A DNA stretch of 64,000 nt from Kiritimatiellia bacterium (GCA_026417735.1 JAOACR010000009.1:203641-267640), one strand, 5' to 3'. Positions 18,098-27,042 are shown, counted from the first letter of the stretch. Numbers and translations: made by a program. The notes: generated by a model not told the origin, from the sequence alone.

Positions 18098-21000
18098 CCA
18101 CGTACTGGCCGCCACCGGTCTGCCGGCAGGTGACGGCGATCGTGAGCGGTCCGGCGTCCAGCGTGCGCACCAGGTCAGGCGCCAGCGGTACCAGTTCATA
18201 GCTGGTCAGAAAGCCGCTCTGTCGGAACGCGAGGCGGCCATTCAGGTAGACCTCGACGTCTTCATCGTGGTGGATGCGCAGCCACACGCGGCTGTTGCGC
18301 AGATCCGGAATGGTGACGCGTCGGCGCAGCCAGATGCGCTCGGTGTTCCATTCCGTGCCGACCGCGGCGCCGGGCGTGCCGGGCGTGCCGAAGCCGCCCG
18401 GCGCCTCTCCCCAGGCCGAGTCGTCAAAGTCCGGACGGCTCCACTCCGGCGGCGGGGCCCTCAGCGAGTACCGCCACAGCTGCGGCGAGTCGTCCGACGT
18501 CGGCACGATCGCGCGTAACGCGGGCGGCGGCGGGATCGGTGCGTACTGATCGGCCTTGGTGCGGTCGCGCGCAGCCCATTTGCGCCAGATGTCGTCGTGG
18601 TAGAGGACCGGCAGAAACACCGCGCCGACGACGGGGCGGGCGGTGAAGCCGCGTTTGCGGGCAGTGGAGGTGAAGTACCAGTCGGTCATCGGGGAGCGAT
18701 CCGGCGTTTCGTTCAGGAAACGGATCACCGGCATCACGAGCGCGTCGAAGTCACGTTGGCGGCCGGTGAGGGTGGCGGTCCAGACGATCCAGTCGAGCTT
18801 CGTGTAGTCGGCGCGGTTGTCGAGCGGCAGGCCATAGCGGTTTTGCACGCGGCGGTAGTGCGCCATTTCGCGGCGGGCGACCTCGGGGGGAAAGAGATGG
18901 AGGCCCAACAGCCGGTCCCACACCAGGTTGTACTTCTGGCTCCACGTGCCGGGCCGATCGAACGCAAGCCGGTAGTGGTCGCCGTCGTCAGCGGCGCGCA
19001 TCCACTGGGCGGCAAATTGCCGCGCGAGGTCCCGGAACTGCGCGGCTCGTGCGTTGTCGCCCCAGGCCTCACAGAGCTGAGCATAGGCGCCGAGCGCGCA
19101 GATCGCTTTCAGGCTGAGGTTCGCATTGTGGGCGAGGTGACCGGCGAAGTCGTCGGTGCAGAGCTGGTGCTCCGGATCGAATCCCTTCTCGCGCAGATAT
19201 TCCGCCCAGCGGTCCAGCTGCGGCCGCCACCGCGCCGCGAAGTTCGCATGACCTTCCAGTTTCGCGACCGCGGCCATCAGCAGCAGCAGATTGCCGCTTT
19301 CCTCCACCGGCATCTGATTGGCCTCGCTGGTTTCGCCGCCGCCGTAGCGCTGGCCGTTCGCGTGCGGATAGGTGCCCAGATCGTGCGGCGCGAACGGAAA
19401 CCGCCACCGCTCCGAAGCCGCGTAGTTCATGAACGGCACCAGGAAGGAGCGCGCGAGCGACGGACCGAAGAGCAGAAACTGCGGCGCCATGGGATAGAAG
19501 ACATCCGCGGTGCCGATGCAGCCGTTGGAGTGGTTCTCCTTCGAGAACTGGATCGGCTGGCCGTTCGCGTCGGCGACAAACTTCCCCGCACCGAAGCACT
19601 GGCGGTACGCGAGCGCGGCGAGCCGCGCATACGGACGGCCACCTACGCGTTCGAGGTCCGCCATCAGTTCTCGATCAAACGCTTCGCAACGACGGCTGAG
19701 CTCGCGGAAGTCGCGCGCGGCGGCGGCCAGCAGGTCGGCGGCCTCCCAGCCGGCGCGTCGCCAGTAGGGCCGCAGATCGGTCTGCATGTACCGAATGGAC
19801 CAGAGATCGTCGTAGGCGAGCATCAGCCAGCCGAGCGCACCGTCGCGGTCGGCGCGCCCGAGGTTCATCGCGAGCGCGCCCCAGGGAGCCTCGGCGGCCG
19901 CGGCAGGGGCCGACGTGCTCGTTGCGTCCGGCGGCCAGGTGCCGGACTCCGCAAACGCGGCGCGCAGCCGCAGCGGGTCGCCCAGCGCGGTCGTCGCCCC
20001 TTCGCGCGCCGGCGCGGCCAGGTAGAGGTACCCCCAGTCAATCCGCACGTCATCGCCGCGGCGCACGAGGACCGGCTGGTCCACGGTGCCCACGCGCAGC
20101 GCGACGAGGCCCTCCATCGAAGGCGCAGTCCATTCGACGATCTGCGCCGGCTCGTTCACCGCCAGCTCCGGCGCCACATCGAGGTAGAACTGCGCTGTTC
20201 GGACACGACCATCCAGCGGCCGCACAAAACAACTTACGTACGTGACCGGGCGCGACAGGATGTCGAGATCTTCCGGCAATACGGGCGTGATGAACGCCAG
20301 CGACACGCGCACTCCGTCCTCCTCGAAGTGGTAAATCGTGCGCGTGGGCAGCACCTCGAGCGAAGCGAGCCGCATCGGCGGGATCGAGCGCGGCGACGAG
20401 CCGAGCAGCCGCCACGTCCGCCCGTCCAGGCGGAGCAGCGCGGTGAGCCGGTGCGGCCGCCCCGTCCAGTGCTCGGTGGGCGCAGCGGCGGGGTGGTCGG
20501 CCGGCGACCAGATACTGAAATAGGGGTCGTGGACCACCAGCGGCACCGCGGGCGGCGTCAAGCGGTCGGGCGCATGCCGGCGGGACTCTGGAGGCGCATA
20601 CAGGCGGCGGATGTGCGGCGCAACCCGTTCCGGCGGAATCTTGAACACCGCGCGGTCGTAGGTCATCAGACCGTTCACCTCGATCTCCACGTCCGTCGTC
20701 TGCGTGTAGACCGCGGCGGATAGACCGGGCGCGCCGGTCAAGGGGTGCAGCCGGTCGATCAAATCGAGAAACGCCTCGGTGAGATAGTTCGTGTCGCGGT
20801 AGGTGCGGTAGCCCCAGTTGCGGTCGGGCTGCCACAGATGGCCGGCGAGCGGCAGACCAAGTCCGCCGAATTCACCCAGCACGAGCGCGCGGCGCGGGTC
20901 GAGCTCGTTCGGCGCCACGGGATCGGGATAGTGGTGCAGATCGCGGACGTCACCGCTGCCGCGATCATGCCAGCCGCTGGCCTCGTTCACAGGGCGCGTC

Positions 21001-22400
21001 GGATCCAGCTGGCGAACCAGCTCAGTGTAACGGGCGGTCTCGTGCTGGCCCCAGCCCTCATTGAAGGGAATCCACATCACGATCGATGGATGGTTGAAGC
21101 GCTGGGTGACCATCGCGCGCAGCTCCCGCTCAAACTGCGCGGCGGCCTCGTCGGAACGGCGCCGGTCCAGCCGCCCGTCGCCGGCGTCCGCGTTGGGCAT
21201 GTCCTGGAAGACCAGCATGCCGAGCCGGTCGCACCACCAGTACCAGCGCTCGGGCTCGACCTTCACATGCTTGCGGATCAGGTTCATGCCATAGGCGCGC
21301 GTCGTTTCGATGTCGAAGCGGAGCGCCTCGTCGGTGGGCGCGGTGTACAGGCCTTCCGGCCACCAGCCCTGGTCGAGGGGGCCGAACATGAACAACGGCC
21401 GCCCGTTCAGGTGCAGCCGCAGCACGCCGGCCGCATCGCGACGGACCTCGATCGAACGCAGACCCGCATACGAGGTGACCCGGTCTACCGCCTGTGTGCC
21501 GCACCAGAGCGTCACCGCCAGGTCGTAAAGATGCGGTGACTCGGGCGACCACAGCTTCGGGCTCGGGATCTCCACGCGCAGCACCGCATCGGCCGGCCCG
21601 CGCGCGACCGCAACACGGCGCCCGTTGTCGAGCACCTCCACGCCCAGCTCCAGCGGGCCGGCGTCGGCCGGGGGCGGCCCGTGGCAGGCGGTGTCCGCCT
21701 CGAGCTCCAGCGAGCCGTCCGCCGCGCGCGGTGTCACGCGCAGCGAACAGATGTGCGCGCGCGGCACCGGCTCGAGCCACGGTGTCTGCCAGATGCCGGA
21801 GACCGGCGTGTACCAGATCCCATGAGGGTTCAAGTGCTGTTTGCCGCGCGGCTGGTACCCGGCGGAGGTCGGGTCCCACACCGCGACCATGAGCGTCTGT
21901 GTGGGTCCCGGCTGTAGAGCATCGGTGACGTCGAACGAAAATGCGTCGTACCCGCCGCGGTGGCGGCCAACCTCTCGGCCGTTCACGATCACCACTGCCT
22001 CCCAGTCGACCGCGCCGAAGTGCAGCAACAGCCGCCGGTCGCGCCACCCTTCCGGCACCACGAACGTCCGGCGGTACCAGAGGCGCTCCGCCGGCGACAC
22101 TCGCCGCCCCACGCCGCTGAGCGCCGACTCGACCGGATAGGGCACCAGAATGCGAAGCGGCCATTCGGACGGTGCCGCCGCGTTCGTCGGCGTGACCGCC
22201 AGCTCCCAGACTCCGTTGAGATTCTGCCAGTCCGTCCGTACCAGCGTCGGCCTCGGGTACTCCGGCCAGGGAGCCTCAGGATTCACCCGTGCCGCCCAGC
22301 GTGTCCGGAGCCCTCGTGGCGCATTCGTGGGCTGACCTCCTCCGTTGACGACCAGCGCAAGCCACAGAATGACCGACAAGAAGATTCGATGTCGCGGCAT
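18066..22400 (-). CDS. Secreted GH2 glycosidase fused to a glutaminase A-like (DUF4965-type) module
   Basis: A 1444-residue exported protein. Residues 1-22 are a signal peptide; GGAG precedes the ATG at 22400. Residues about 50-600 are a complete GH2 unit: jelly-roll (LNGVWEL, WYRRTF, GYDAFSFDVT), Ig-like domain and TIM barrel, with putative acid/base Glu448 in PFNEGWGQ and nucleophile Glu510 in VLGEFGG. From about 613 the sequence switches to the glutaminase A-like architecture (PLVVHDPYFSIWS, SKENHSNGCIGTADVFYPM, YPHANGQRYGGGE). Residues about 1300-1444 form a second GH2-type sugar-binding jelly roll (WSRPDFDDSAW, WLRRRVTIP). Being first in the rha operon suggests action on a rhamnose-containing glycan; substrate unknown. 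Confidence 0.85.
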   Translation of the reverse strand: MPRHRIFLSVILWLALVVNGGGQPTNAPRGLRTRWAARVNPEAPWPEYPRPTLVRTDWQNLNGVWELAVTPTNAAAPSEWPLRILVPYPVESALSGVGRRVSPAERLWYRRTFVVPEGWRDRRLLLHFGAVDWEAVVIVNGREVGRHRGGYDAFSFDVTDALQPGPTQTLMVAVWDPTSAGYQPRGKQHLNPHGIWYTPVSGIWQTPWLEPVPRAHICSLRVTPRAADGSLELEADTACHGPPPADAGPLELGVEVLDNGRRVAVARGPADAVLRVEIPSPKLWSPESPHLYDLAVTLWCGTQAVDRVTSYAGLRSIEVRRDAAGVLRLHLNGRPLFMFGPLDQGWWPEGLYTAPTDEALRFDIETTRAYGMNLIRKHVKVEPERWYWWCDRLGMLVFQDMPNADAGDGRLDRRRSDEAAAQFERELRAMVTQRFNHPSIVMWIPFNEGWGQHETARYTELVRQLDPTRPVNEASGWHDRGSGDVRDLHHYPDPVAPNELDPRRALVLGEFGGLGLPLAGHLWQPDRNWGYRTYRDTNYLTEAFLDLIDRLHPLTGAPGLSAAVYTQTTDVEIEVNGLMTYDRAVFKIPPERVAPHIRRLYAPPESRRHAPDRLTPPAVPLVVHDPYFSIWSPADHPAAAPTEHWTGRPHRLTALLRLDGRTWRLLGSSPRSIPPMRLASLEVLPTRTIYHFEEDGVRVSLAFITPVLPEDLDILSRPVTYVSCFVRPLDGRVRTAQFYLDVAPELAVNEPAQIVEWTAPSMEGLVALRVGTVDQPVLVRRGDDVRIDWGYLYLAAPAREGATTALGDPLRLRAAFAESGTWPPDATSTSAPAAAAEAPWGALAMNLGRADRDGALGWLMLAYDDLWSIRYMQTDLRPYWRRAGWEAADLLAAAARDFRELSRRCEAFDRELMADLERVGGRPYARLAALAYRQCFGAGKFVADANGQPIQFSKENHSNGCIGTADVFYPMAPQFLLFGPSLARSFLVPFMNYAASERWRFPFAPHDLGTYPHANGQRYGGGETSEANQMPVEESGNLLLLMAAVAKLEGHANFAARWRPQLDRWAEYLREKGFDPEHQLCTDDFAGHLAHNANLSLKAICALGAYAQLCEAWGDNARAAQFRDLARQFAAQWMRAADDGDHYRLAFDRPGTWSQKYNLVWDRLLGLHLFPPEVARREMAHYRRVQNRYGLPLDNRADYTKLDWIVWTATLTGRQRDFDALVMPVIRFLNETPDRSPMTDWYFTSTARKRGFTARPVVGAVFLPVLYHDDIWRKWAARDRTKADQYAPIPPPPALRAIVPTSDDSPQLWRYSLRAPPPEWSRPDFDDSAWGEAPGGFGTPGTPGAAVGTEWNTERIWLRRRVTIPDLRNSRVWLRIHHDEDVEVYLNGRLAFRQSGFLTSYELVPLAPDLVRTLDAGPLTIAVTCRQTGGGQYVDVGLVCETVR

Positions 22401-22775
22401 CGTCTTCGCTCCTTTTCCGGGCACTCGGGTGATCCCTGAAGACCGCCTCAGATGGTCAATCTTGTGCTCCGACCAAGTCAAGCGAGCGGCGTTGAATTGA
22501 AGCGGCGCGGCGAGACGATCGGCGAGCACGGTGGTCGCCCGGATTCGGCGTCCAAGGATGGGAGGTTCAGAGCGGGAACTTGTCCAAGGCATGGAGCCCC
22601 GACGCCCACGGCCGGTGGAAGGGAAGATCCAAACATTGGACGGACGAGGGATTTGGACGTATGTTGGTGGCTGCGTGAGGCGAGGACGGCCGGTCTGACG
22701 CCGAGGGACCCGCCGGTGTGCCGCAGGGATCTCACCGCGCAGGTCGCCGCTCGCCCAGATGCGGTCCGGGCAGAA
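22401..22775. other. Divergent intergenic region between the rha operon and the TM1266-hydG cassette
   Basis: About 375 bases. On the minus strand TTGACT (22476-22481) with a weak GACCAT (22452-22457) at an 18-base spacer is the best promoter candidate for the glycan operon. On the plus strand TTGGAC (22636-22641) with TATGTT (22660-22665) at an 18-base spacer could serve the hydG cassette. I see no operator palindrome of note and no credible gene; the open frame that extends upstream from the regulator has no conserved sequence before codon ATG 22776. Confidence 0.4.
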
Positions 22776-23051
22776 ATGGAATCACGGCTGGGGTTTGTCG
22801 GCATTGTGGTGAGCGACCGGCAGAGGGCCGCGGCGCGAGTGAACGAGGTGCTCTCCGAGCACGGCCACCTGATCGTCGCGCGCACCGGCCTGCCCTATCC
22901 GAAACGGGGAGTATGCGTCATCACGCTGATTGTCGATGCGACGACGGACGAGCTGGGCCGCCTGACCGGCCGGCTCGGACAGATTGAGGGCGTGCTGGTC
23001 CGCTCAGCCCTCGCGCGACCCGCCGCGACAACAGCGGAGGCAACACAATGA
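22776..23051 (+). CDS. TM1266-family small ACT-like regulator (iron-only hydrogenase system regulator)
   Basis: A 91-residue protein opening MESRLGFVGIVVSDRQRAAA, followed by VNEVLSEHGHLIVARTGLPY and the strand-rich KRGVCVITLIVDATTDELG. This matches the small alpha/beta family of Thermotoga TM1266, commonly found beside [FeFe]-hydrogenase maturation genes and annotated as a putative regulator. The family has an ACT-like fold and no DNA-binding helix is visible, so a ligand- or protein-binding role is as likely as transcriptional control. The stop overlaps the hydG ATG (ATGA), which ties the two together. The start is set by the conserved N-terminus; the ribosome site is weak. Confidence 0.75.
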   Translation: MESRLGFVGIVVSDRQRAAARVNEVLSEHGHLIVARTGLPYPKRGVCVITLIVDATTDELGRLTGRLGQIEGVLVRSALARPAATTAEATQ

Positions 23052-24565
23052 GCAGCGCCGCGTCGGCTGTTCTGCACGCAGGTGGGCGCTGGGCCGAAAC
23101 CCGCATTGCGATGGAGGAGATCGCAAAGTGGCGGCCCGGTGGTTGCGACTTCCTCGACGCCAACGCCATCCGGGCGGCGCTGGCCCGCGCCGCGGAGCGC
23201 CCCACCGACCCCGGCGAGGTGCGGGCGATCCTCGCAAAGTCGCGGGCGGTGCAGACGCTCTCGCTCGACGAGCTGGCGACGCTGCTCCATGTGCGCGATC
23301 CGGAGCTGTGGGCGGAAATGCGCGCGGCGGCCGCGGAGATCAAGCGGAAGGTGTACGACAACCGCATCGTCACGTTTGCGCCGCTGTACATCGGCAACGC
23401 CTGCGTGAACGACTGCCAGTACTGCGGGCTGCGCAGTGGCAACCGCTCGATGCCGCGGCAGATCCTCACCGCGGAGGAGCTGCGCGCGGAGGTGGAGACG
23501 CTGGCAGGTCGGATCGGCCACAAACGGCTGATCATCGTGTTTGGGGAACACCCGGCCACCGACGTCGAGTTCATGTGCGAGACGATCCGCATCATCTATT
23601 CGGTGAAGGTCCGCGCGCGCGTCGGATGGGGCCAAATCCGGCGGGTGAACGTGAACGCGCCGCCGCTGCGCACCGCGGAGCTGCGGCAGCTCAAGCAGGC
23701 CGGGCTGGGCACCTACCAGGTCTTCCAGGAGACCTACGATCCCGATGTGTACCGCCGCGTCCACCCGTCCGGCTTCAAGGCGAACTACGCGTGGCGCCTC
23801 TACACCATGCACCGAGCGATGGAGGCCGGTATTGACGATGTGGGGCTCGGCGCGCTGTTCGGTCTGGCGGACTGGCGCTTTGAGGTGATGGGGCTGCTGG
23901 CGCACGCGATTGAGCTCGAACGTGCCTGCGGAATCGGCCCTCACACGATCTCCTTCCCCCGCCTGGAACCCGCGGACAATGCGCCCTACGTGCAGGAGAC
24001 TCGATGGCGCGTATCGGACGAGGAGCTCGAGCGCGCGGTCGTGCTGATCCGGCTGGCCGTGCCGTACACCGGCATGATCCTGACCGCGCGCGAGGGGCCC
24101 GCCATGCGCCGACGGCTGATCGGGTTGGGCGTCACCCAGACGGACGCCTCCTCGCGGATCGAGGTCGGCGGCTACGCCGGCGGCCGCGCGGATCGCGCGC
24201 AGGACCCCTCCCGCCAACAGTTTGAGCTCGGCGACACCCGCAGTCTGGACGACCTGGTTCGCGAGCTGGCTCAGATGGGGATGATCACGTCGTTCTGCAC
24301 TGCCGGCTACCGCTGCGGCCGGACCGGCCAGTGCATCATGGACCTGCTGCGCAGCGGCGCGGAGGGGCGGTTCTGCAAACTGAACGCGATCATCACCTAC
24401 CGGGAGTGGCTGGACGATTTCGCCAGCGACGAGACCCGCGCGGTCGCCGAACCGCTGCTGCAACAGGAGGTCGAGGAGGTTCGGCGCAACATGCCGCGCT
24501 GGTTCCCGGCACTGAGCGCCGCCCTTGAGCGAACCGCGAAGGGCGAACGCGATCTCTATTTCTAG
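23048..24565 (+). CDS. hydG: HydG-family radical SAM enzyme with altered auxiliary-cluster motif
   Basis: A 505-residue radical SAM protein aligned in recall along its length with HydG, which cleaves tyrosine to supply CO and cyanide for the [FeFe]-hydrogenase H-cluster. The SAM cluster motif is C119-VND-C123-QY-C126. Other HydG blocks are present: GTYQVFQETYDP, AMEAGIDDVGLGALFGL, GPHTISFPRL, AVPYTGMILTARE. The C-terminal auxiliary [4Fe-4S] motif CX2CX22C is not intact: positions 417 and 443 are Cys but position 420 is Gly (CTAGYRCGRTGQC), and two extra cysteines appear at 423 and 429. It may be a paralogue with a different product or a HydG with re-routed ligands. hydA, hydE and hydF are absent from the window. 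Confidence 0.85.
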   Translation: MSSAASAVLHAGGRWAETRIAMEEIAKWRPGGCDFLDANAIRAALARAAERPTDPGEVRAILAKSRAVQTLSLDELATLLHVRDPELWAEMRAAAAEIKRKVYDNRIVTFAPLYIGNACVNDCQYCGLRSGNRSMPRQILTAEELRAEVETLAGRIGHKRLIIVFGEHPATDVEFMCETIRIIYSVKVRARVGWGQIRRVNVNAPPLRTAELRQLKQAGLGTYQVFQETYDPDVYRRVHPSGFKANYAWRLYTMHRAMEAGIDDVGLGALFGLADWRFEVMGLLAHAIELERACGIGPHTISFPRLEPADNAPYVQETRWRVSDEELERAVVLIRLAVPYTGMILTAREGPAMRRRLIGLGVTQTDASSRIEVGGYAGGRADRAQDPSRQQFELGDTRSLDDLVRELAQMGMITSFCTAGYRCGRTGQCIMDLLRSGAEGRFCKLNAIITYREWLDDFASDETRAVAEPLLQQEVEEVRRNMPRWFPALSAALERTAKGERDLYF

Positions 24566-24600
24566 CGCGGCGGGTTGGAACCGGGGAGACGTGCCGTCCG

Positions 24601-24942
24601 ATGAACATTCTGCAGATCGGAGGAATCGCATTGGCGGTGGTGGTGGTGGGGGTGGGCGCGGTCGCCAGCCGTACAAGCGTGCGTTCCGCCGTCGGCCCGC
24701 GCGAGCGCGCGTTCGCGCGCCGCGTGTGTCTGGCCACCTGGACCCTGATCGCCGCGTTCGTCCTGACCGCATGGTACCTGCCGCGGCCGGCGAACTGGGT
24801 GGTCTCGGCCGGGTTTGTAATCGGCATTCCGTGGGCAGTGTACCGTTGGACCACGCAGCGGCAGCTGATCCGTGAGCTGGACCTTCGCGAAACGCACGCG
24901 CGCAACCACGAAAACGCGCTCGCCTCCCGAGCCGGCAACTGA
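24601..24942 (+). CDS. Small membrane protein of unknown function
   Basis: A 113-residue protein with three hydrophobic segments (IALAVVVVGVGAVA, WTLIAAFVLTAWYL, WVVSAGFVIGIPWAVY) and a charged C-terminal tail (RELDLRETHARNHENAL). GGGGAG lies 12 bases before the ATG. It follows the hydG homologue by 35 bases on the same strand and probably shares its transcript. I do not recognise a family. A membrane partner or anchor for the hydG cassette is possible but unsupported. Confidence 0.55.
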   Translation: MNILQIGGIALAVVVVGVGAVASRTSVRSAVGPRERAFARRVCLATWTLIAAFVLTAWYLPRPANWVVSAGFVIGIPWAVYRWTTQRQLIRELDLRETHARNHENALASRAGN

Positions 24943-25464
24943 GCGCCCCGCGACGGCCTCCTCCAAAAACCGAGCGGATCGCGTCGAAGCGGACAGCCAC
25001 GCTGAAATCGGGCCCGAACCACCATCGCGGACTCGTCGCCGAAGCTCGCCGTGTGTGCCGTCCGATCGACATCCGGCCCTCCGTGACGGCGTCCGTTCGC
25101 CGCAAACGAAAGCCAGCAGCGTTCAAAATCGACGGCGGACAACCCTCGCTCCGTTGTGCGGCCGGGCCCGACCGCCCCCAGCTCGGCCCAGCGCTGTCGG
25201 CACCACGTCACGTCATTGCTGAACGCCACCGGCGAGGTGTTAGCAGGACCACAAGGAACCGCAAAGGACAGCTGAGAGCCACAGAAGGAATAGACTCGCG
25301 ATCCCCGGCAGCATCAAGAGCACCAGCCCAACAGCCGACCCCAGTGGACTCGTCTCTGGTGCGGCCCCCCGGCACAGTGCCCCCTCGCGCGACCACCTCC
25401 GCGCAGATCGGCACGCAGCGGCAACCGTGACGAGGCGGCGGTGTGAGCCTCTTCCGGCGGCGCG
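24943..25464. other. Non-coding stretch with short purine-rich repeats
   Basis: About 520 bases between two converging genes. No frame has convincing protein character. Its one structured part is a run of three related units at 25248-25291 (ACCACAAGGA, ACCGCAAAGGA, GCCACAGAAGGA). No RNA gene or terminator with a T-tract is visible. Confidence 0.5.
25248..25291 (+). repeat. Degenerate [A/G]CC[A/G]CA-AAGGA repeat
   Basis: Three imperfect units of 10-12 bases: ACCACAAGGA, ACCGCAAAGGA and GCCACAGAAGGA, the last two separated by about ten bases. It is the only purine-rich island in a GC-rich intergenic region and recalls the ACCACAAAGG-type tracts seen between genes in some environmental bacterial genomes. 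Function unknown. Confidence 0.35.
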
Positions 25465-27042
25465 TCAATCCGTGCGCCGTAGCAGCCGGCCGGCGGTACG
25501 ACCCGTGGGGCGACCCTCACACCATGTCGGGACACCGTTCACGATGACCCAATCAATGCCATCGGCCAACACATGAGGTGTGGCGAAGTCCGCGCGGTCA
25601 GCGACGCGCCGCGGATCGAACACGACAAGGTCAGCCGCGCATCCCTTCGCAATTCGCCCGCGGTCCGCAAGGCGAAAATGTTCCGCCGGTAGTGCGGTCA
25701 TTTTGCGGATCGCTTCCGGCAGCGGCACGGTGCGGCCGTCGAGCGACGCTCGCAGAAAACGCGGCATCGTCCCGTAGGCGCGCGGATGGGGGTGATCGCG
25801 ACTGAGCGGGCCGGTCGGAGAGCGCACGCCCGCATCCGTGCCGAGCATCACCCACGGCTGCGCGAGAATGCGCCACATGTTCGCCTCACTCATTCCGAAA
25901 AAAAACGCCTGCGTGGCCAGCTCGTCCTCCTCGATCAGCCGCAGCGCGGCGTCCGCCGGATCGGTCGCCCACGCTTCGGCGATCTCGGCGAGCGTGCGGC
26001 CAGTCAGCTCGTGCTGATGCCGTCGCTGCGTCGAGCCAATCACAATGCGCGCCCAGTCCTCTGCCGACGGCCGCTCCTCCATCAGCTCCGCGCGAATGCG
26101 GGCCCGCAGCGTCGAGTCGCGTAACCGCGCAAGCACCTCCGCCCGGCTCCCCGCCGCCGCCCAGTGGGGAAGAATCACGTCCAGATCCGTCGCCGAAGCA
26201 GTGTAAGGATAGCGGTCGGCCGCCACGTCCACGCCGGCCGCGCGAGCTTTCTCGATCATCTCCAGCGCCGGCTCAATCTTCGCCCAGTTGCGGGGGCCGG
26301 ACGTCTTCAGGTGGGAGATCTGCAGGCGGGCGCTGGTCGCGCGGGCAAGGTCGAGCATCTCGCGAATCGACTCGAGGAGCTCGTCGCCCTCACTGCGCAA
26401 ATGGACAGTGACGATCGCGCCTCGCCGCGCCGCCGCCGCAGCGACCGCGCGCAGCTCCTCCGGTGGCGCGAACATGCCCGGCGAATAGGCCAGGCCGAAA
26501 CTCACCCCCGCCGCCCCTTCCTCCAGTGCGCCAGTCAGTTCCTGCAGCAGCGCCTCCCTCTCGGCGGGGTCGAGTGCGCGCGCGTCGTAACCGGCGATGC
26601 AGCCCCGCAGCGCGTTGTGGCCAACCAGCGCCAGCACGTTCACCGACGGGCGGGCGGTCTCCAGTAGCGCCAGATACTCCGCCATGCGCCGCCACGTCGC
26701 CGGCACCGGTTGCGCCTCCCAATCGGCGGGCAACCGCCGCTGCCCAAACCGCGGCGCAGCGGAGGCACCGCAGTTGCCGATCACTTCGGTCGTGATGCCT
26801 TGGGCGATCTTGCTGGTTGCGCGAGGATCGACCAGCAAATTGACGTCCGAATGGGAGTGAACGTCGATAAAACCGGGGCTGACGATGCGCCCCTCCGCGT
26901 CGATCAGCTCAGCCGCATCTGCCCGCGCGAGGTCGCCGATCTCCTCGATGCGGCCCCCTCGCACGCCGACATCCACCCGCACCGGCTCTCCGCCACTGCC
27001 GTCGCAGACGAGGCCGCCGCGAATGAGCAGGTCGAACCTCAT
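25465..27042 (-). CDS. N-acyl-D-amino-acid deacylase (D-aminoacylase), amidohydrolase superfamily
   Basis: A 525-residue metal-dependent hydrolase. Diagnostic parts: FDLLIRGGLVCDGSG at the N-terminus, the metal motif GFIDVHSHSD, the family-specific TEVIGNCGASAAP with its metal-ligand Cys, LQISHLKTSG, DRYPYTASAT and the C-terminal metal Asp in MLGTDAGVRS. The family removes acyl groups from N-acyl-D-amino acids or acts on related amide and dipeptide substrates; the exact substrate cannot be read from sequence. Its ATG overlaps the stop of the upstream zinc-finger gene (ATGA), so the two are translationally coupled. Wall-derived D-amino acids are a plausible source of substrate. Confidence 0.85.
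   Translation of the reverse strand: MRFDLLIRGGLVCDGSGGEPVRVDVGVRGGRIEEIGDLARADAAELIDAEGRIVSPGFIDVHSHSDVNLLVDPRATSKIAQGITTEVIGNCGASAAPRFGQRRLPADWEAQPVPATWRRMAEYLALLETARPSVNVLALVGHNALRGCIAGYDARALDPAEREALLQELTGALEEGAAGVSFGLAYSPGMFAPPEELRAVAAAAARRGAIVTVHLRSEGDELLESIREMLDLARATSARLQISHLKTSGPRNWAKIEPALEMIEKARAAGVDVAADRYPYTASATDLDVILPHWAAAGSRAEVLARLRDSTLRARIRAELMEERPSAEDWARIVIGSTQRRHQHELTGRTLAEIAEAWATDPADAALRLIEEDELATQAFFFGMSEANMWRILAQPWVMLGTDAGVRSPTGPLSRDHPHPRAYGTMPRFLRASLDGRTVPLPEAIRKMTALPAEHFRLADRGRIAKGCAADLVVFDPRRVADRADFATPHVLADGIDWVIVNGVPTWCEGRPTGRTAGRLLRRTD

Noticed and set aside
18597-20723. A 708-codon plus-strand frame inside the GH2 fusion gene
   Set aside because: Shadow frame of the GH2-glutaminase-like gene; no ribosome site and no recognisable sequence.
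22895-25126. A 743-codon open frame on the minus strand across hydG
   Set aside because: Antisense to hydG, whose motifs are unmistakable; the opposite frame is Arg/Ala/Pro-rich without any conserved domain.
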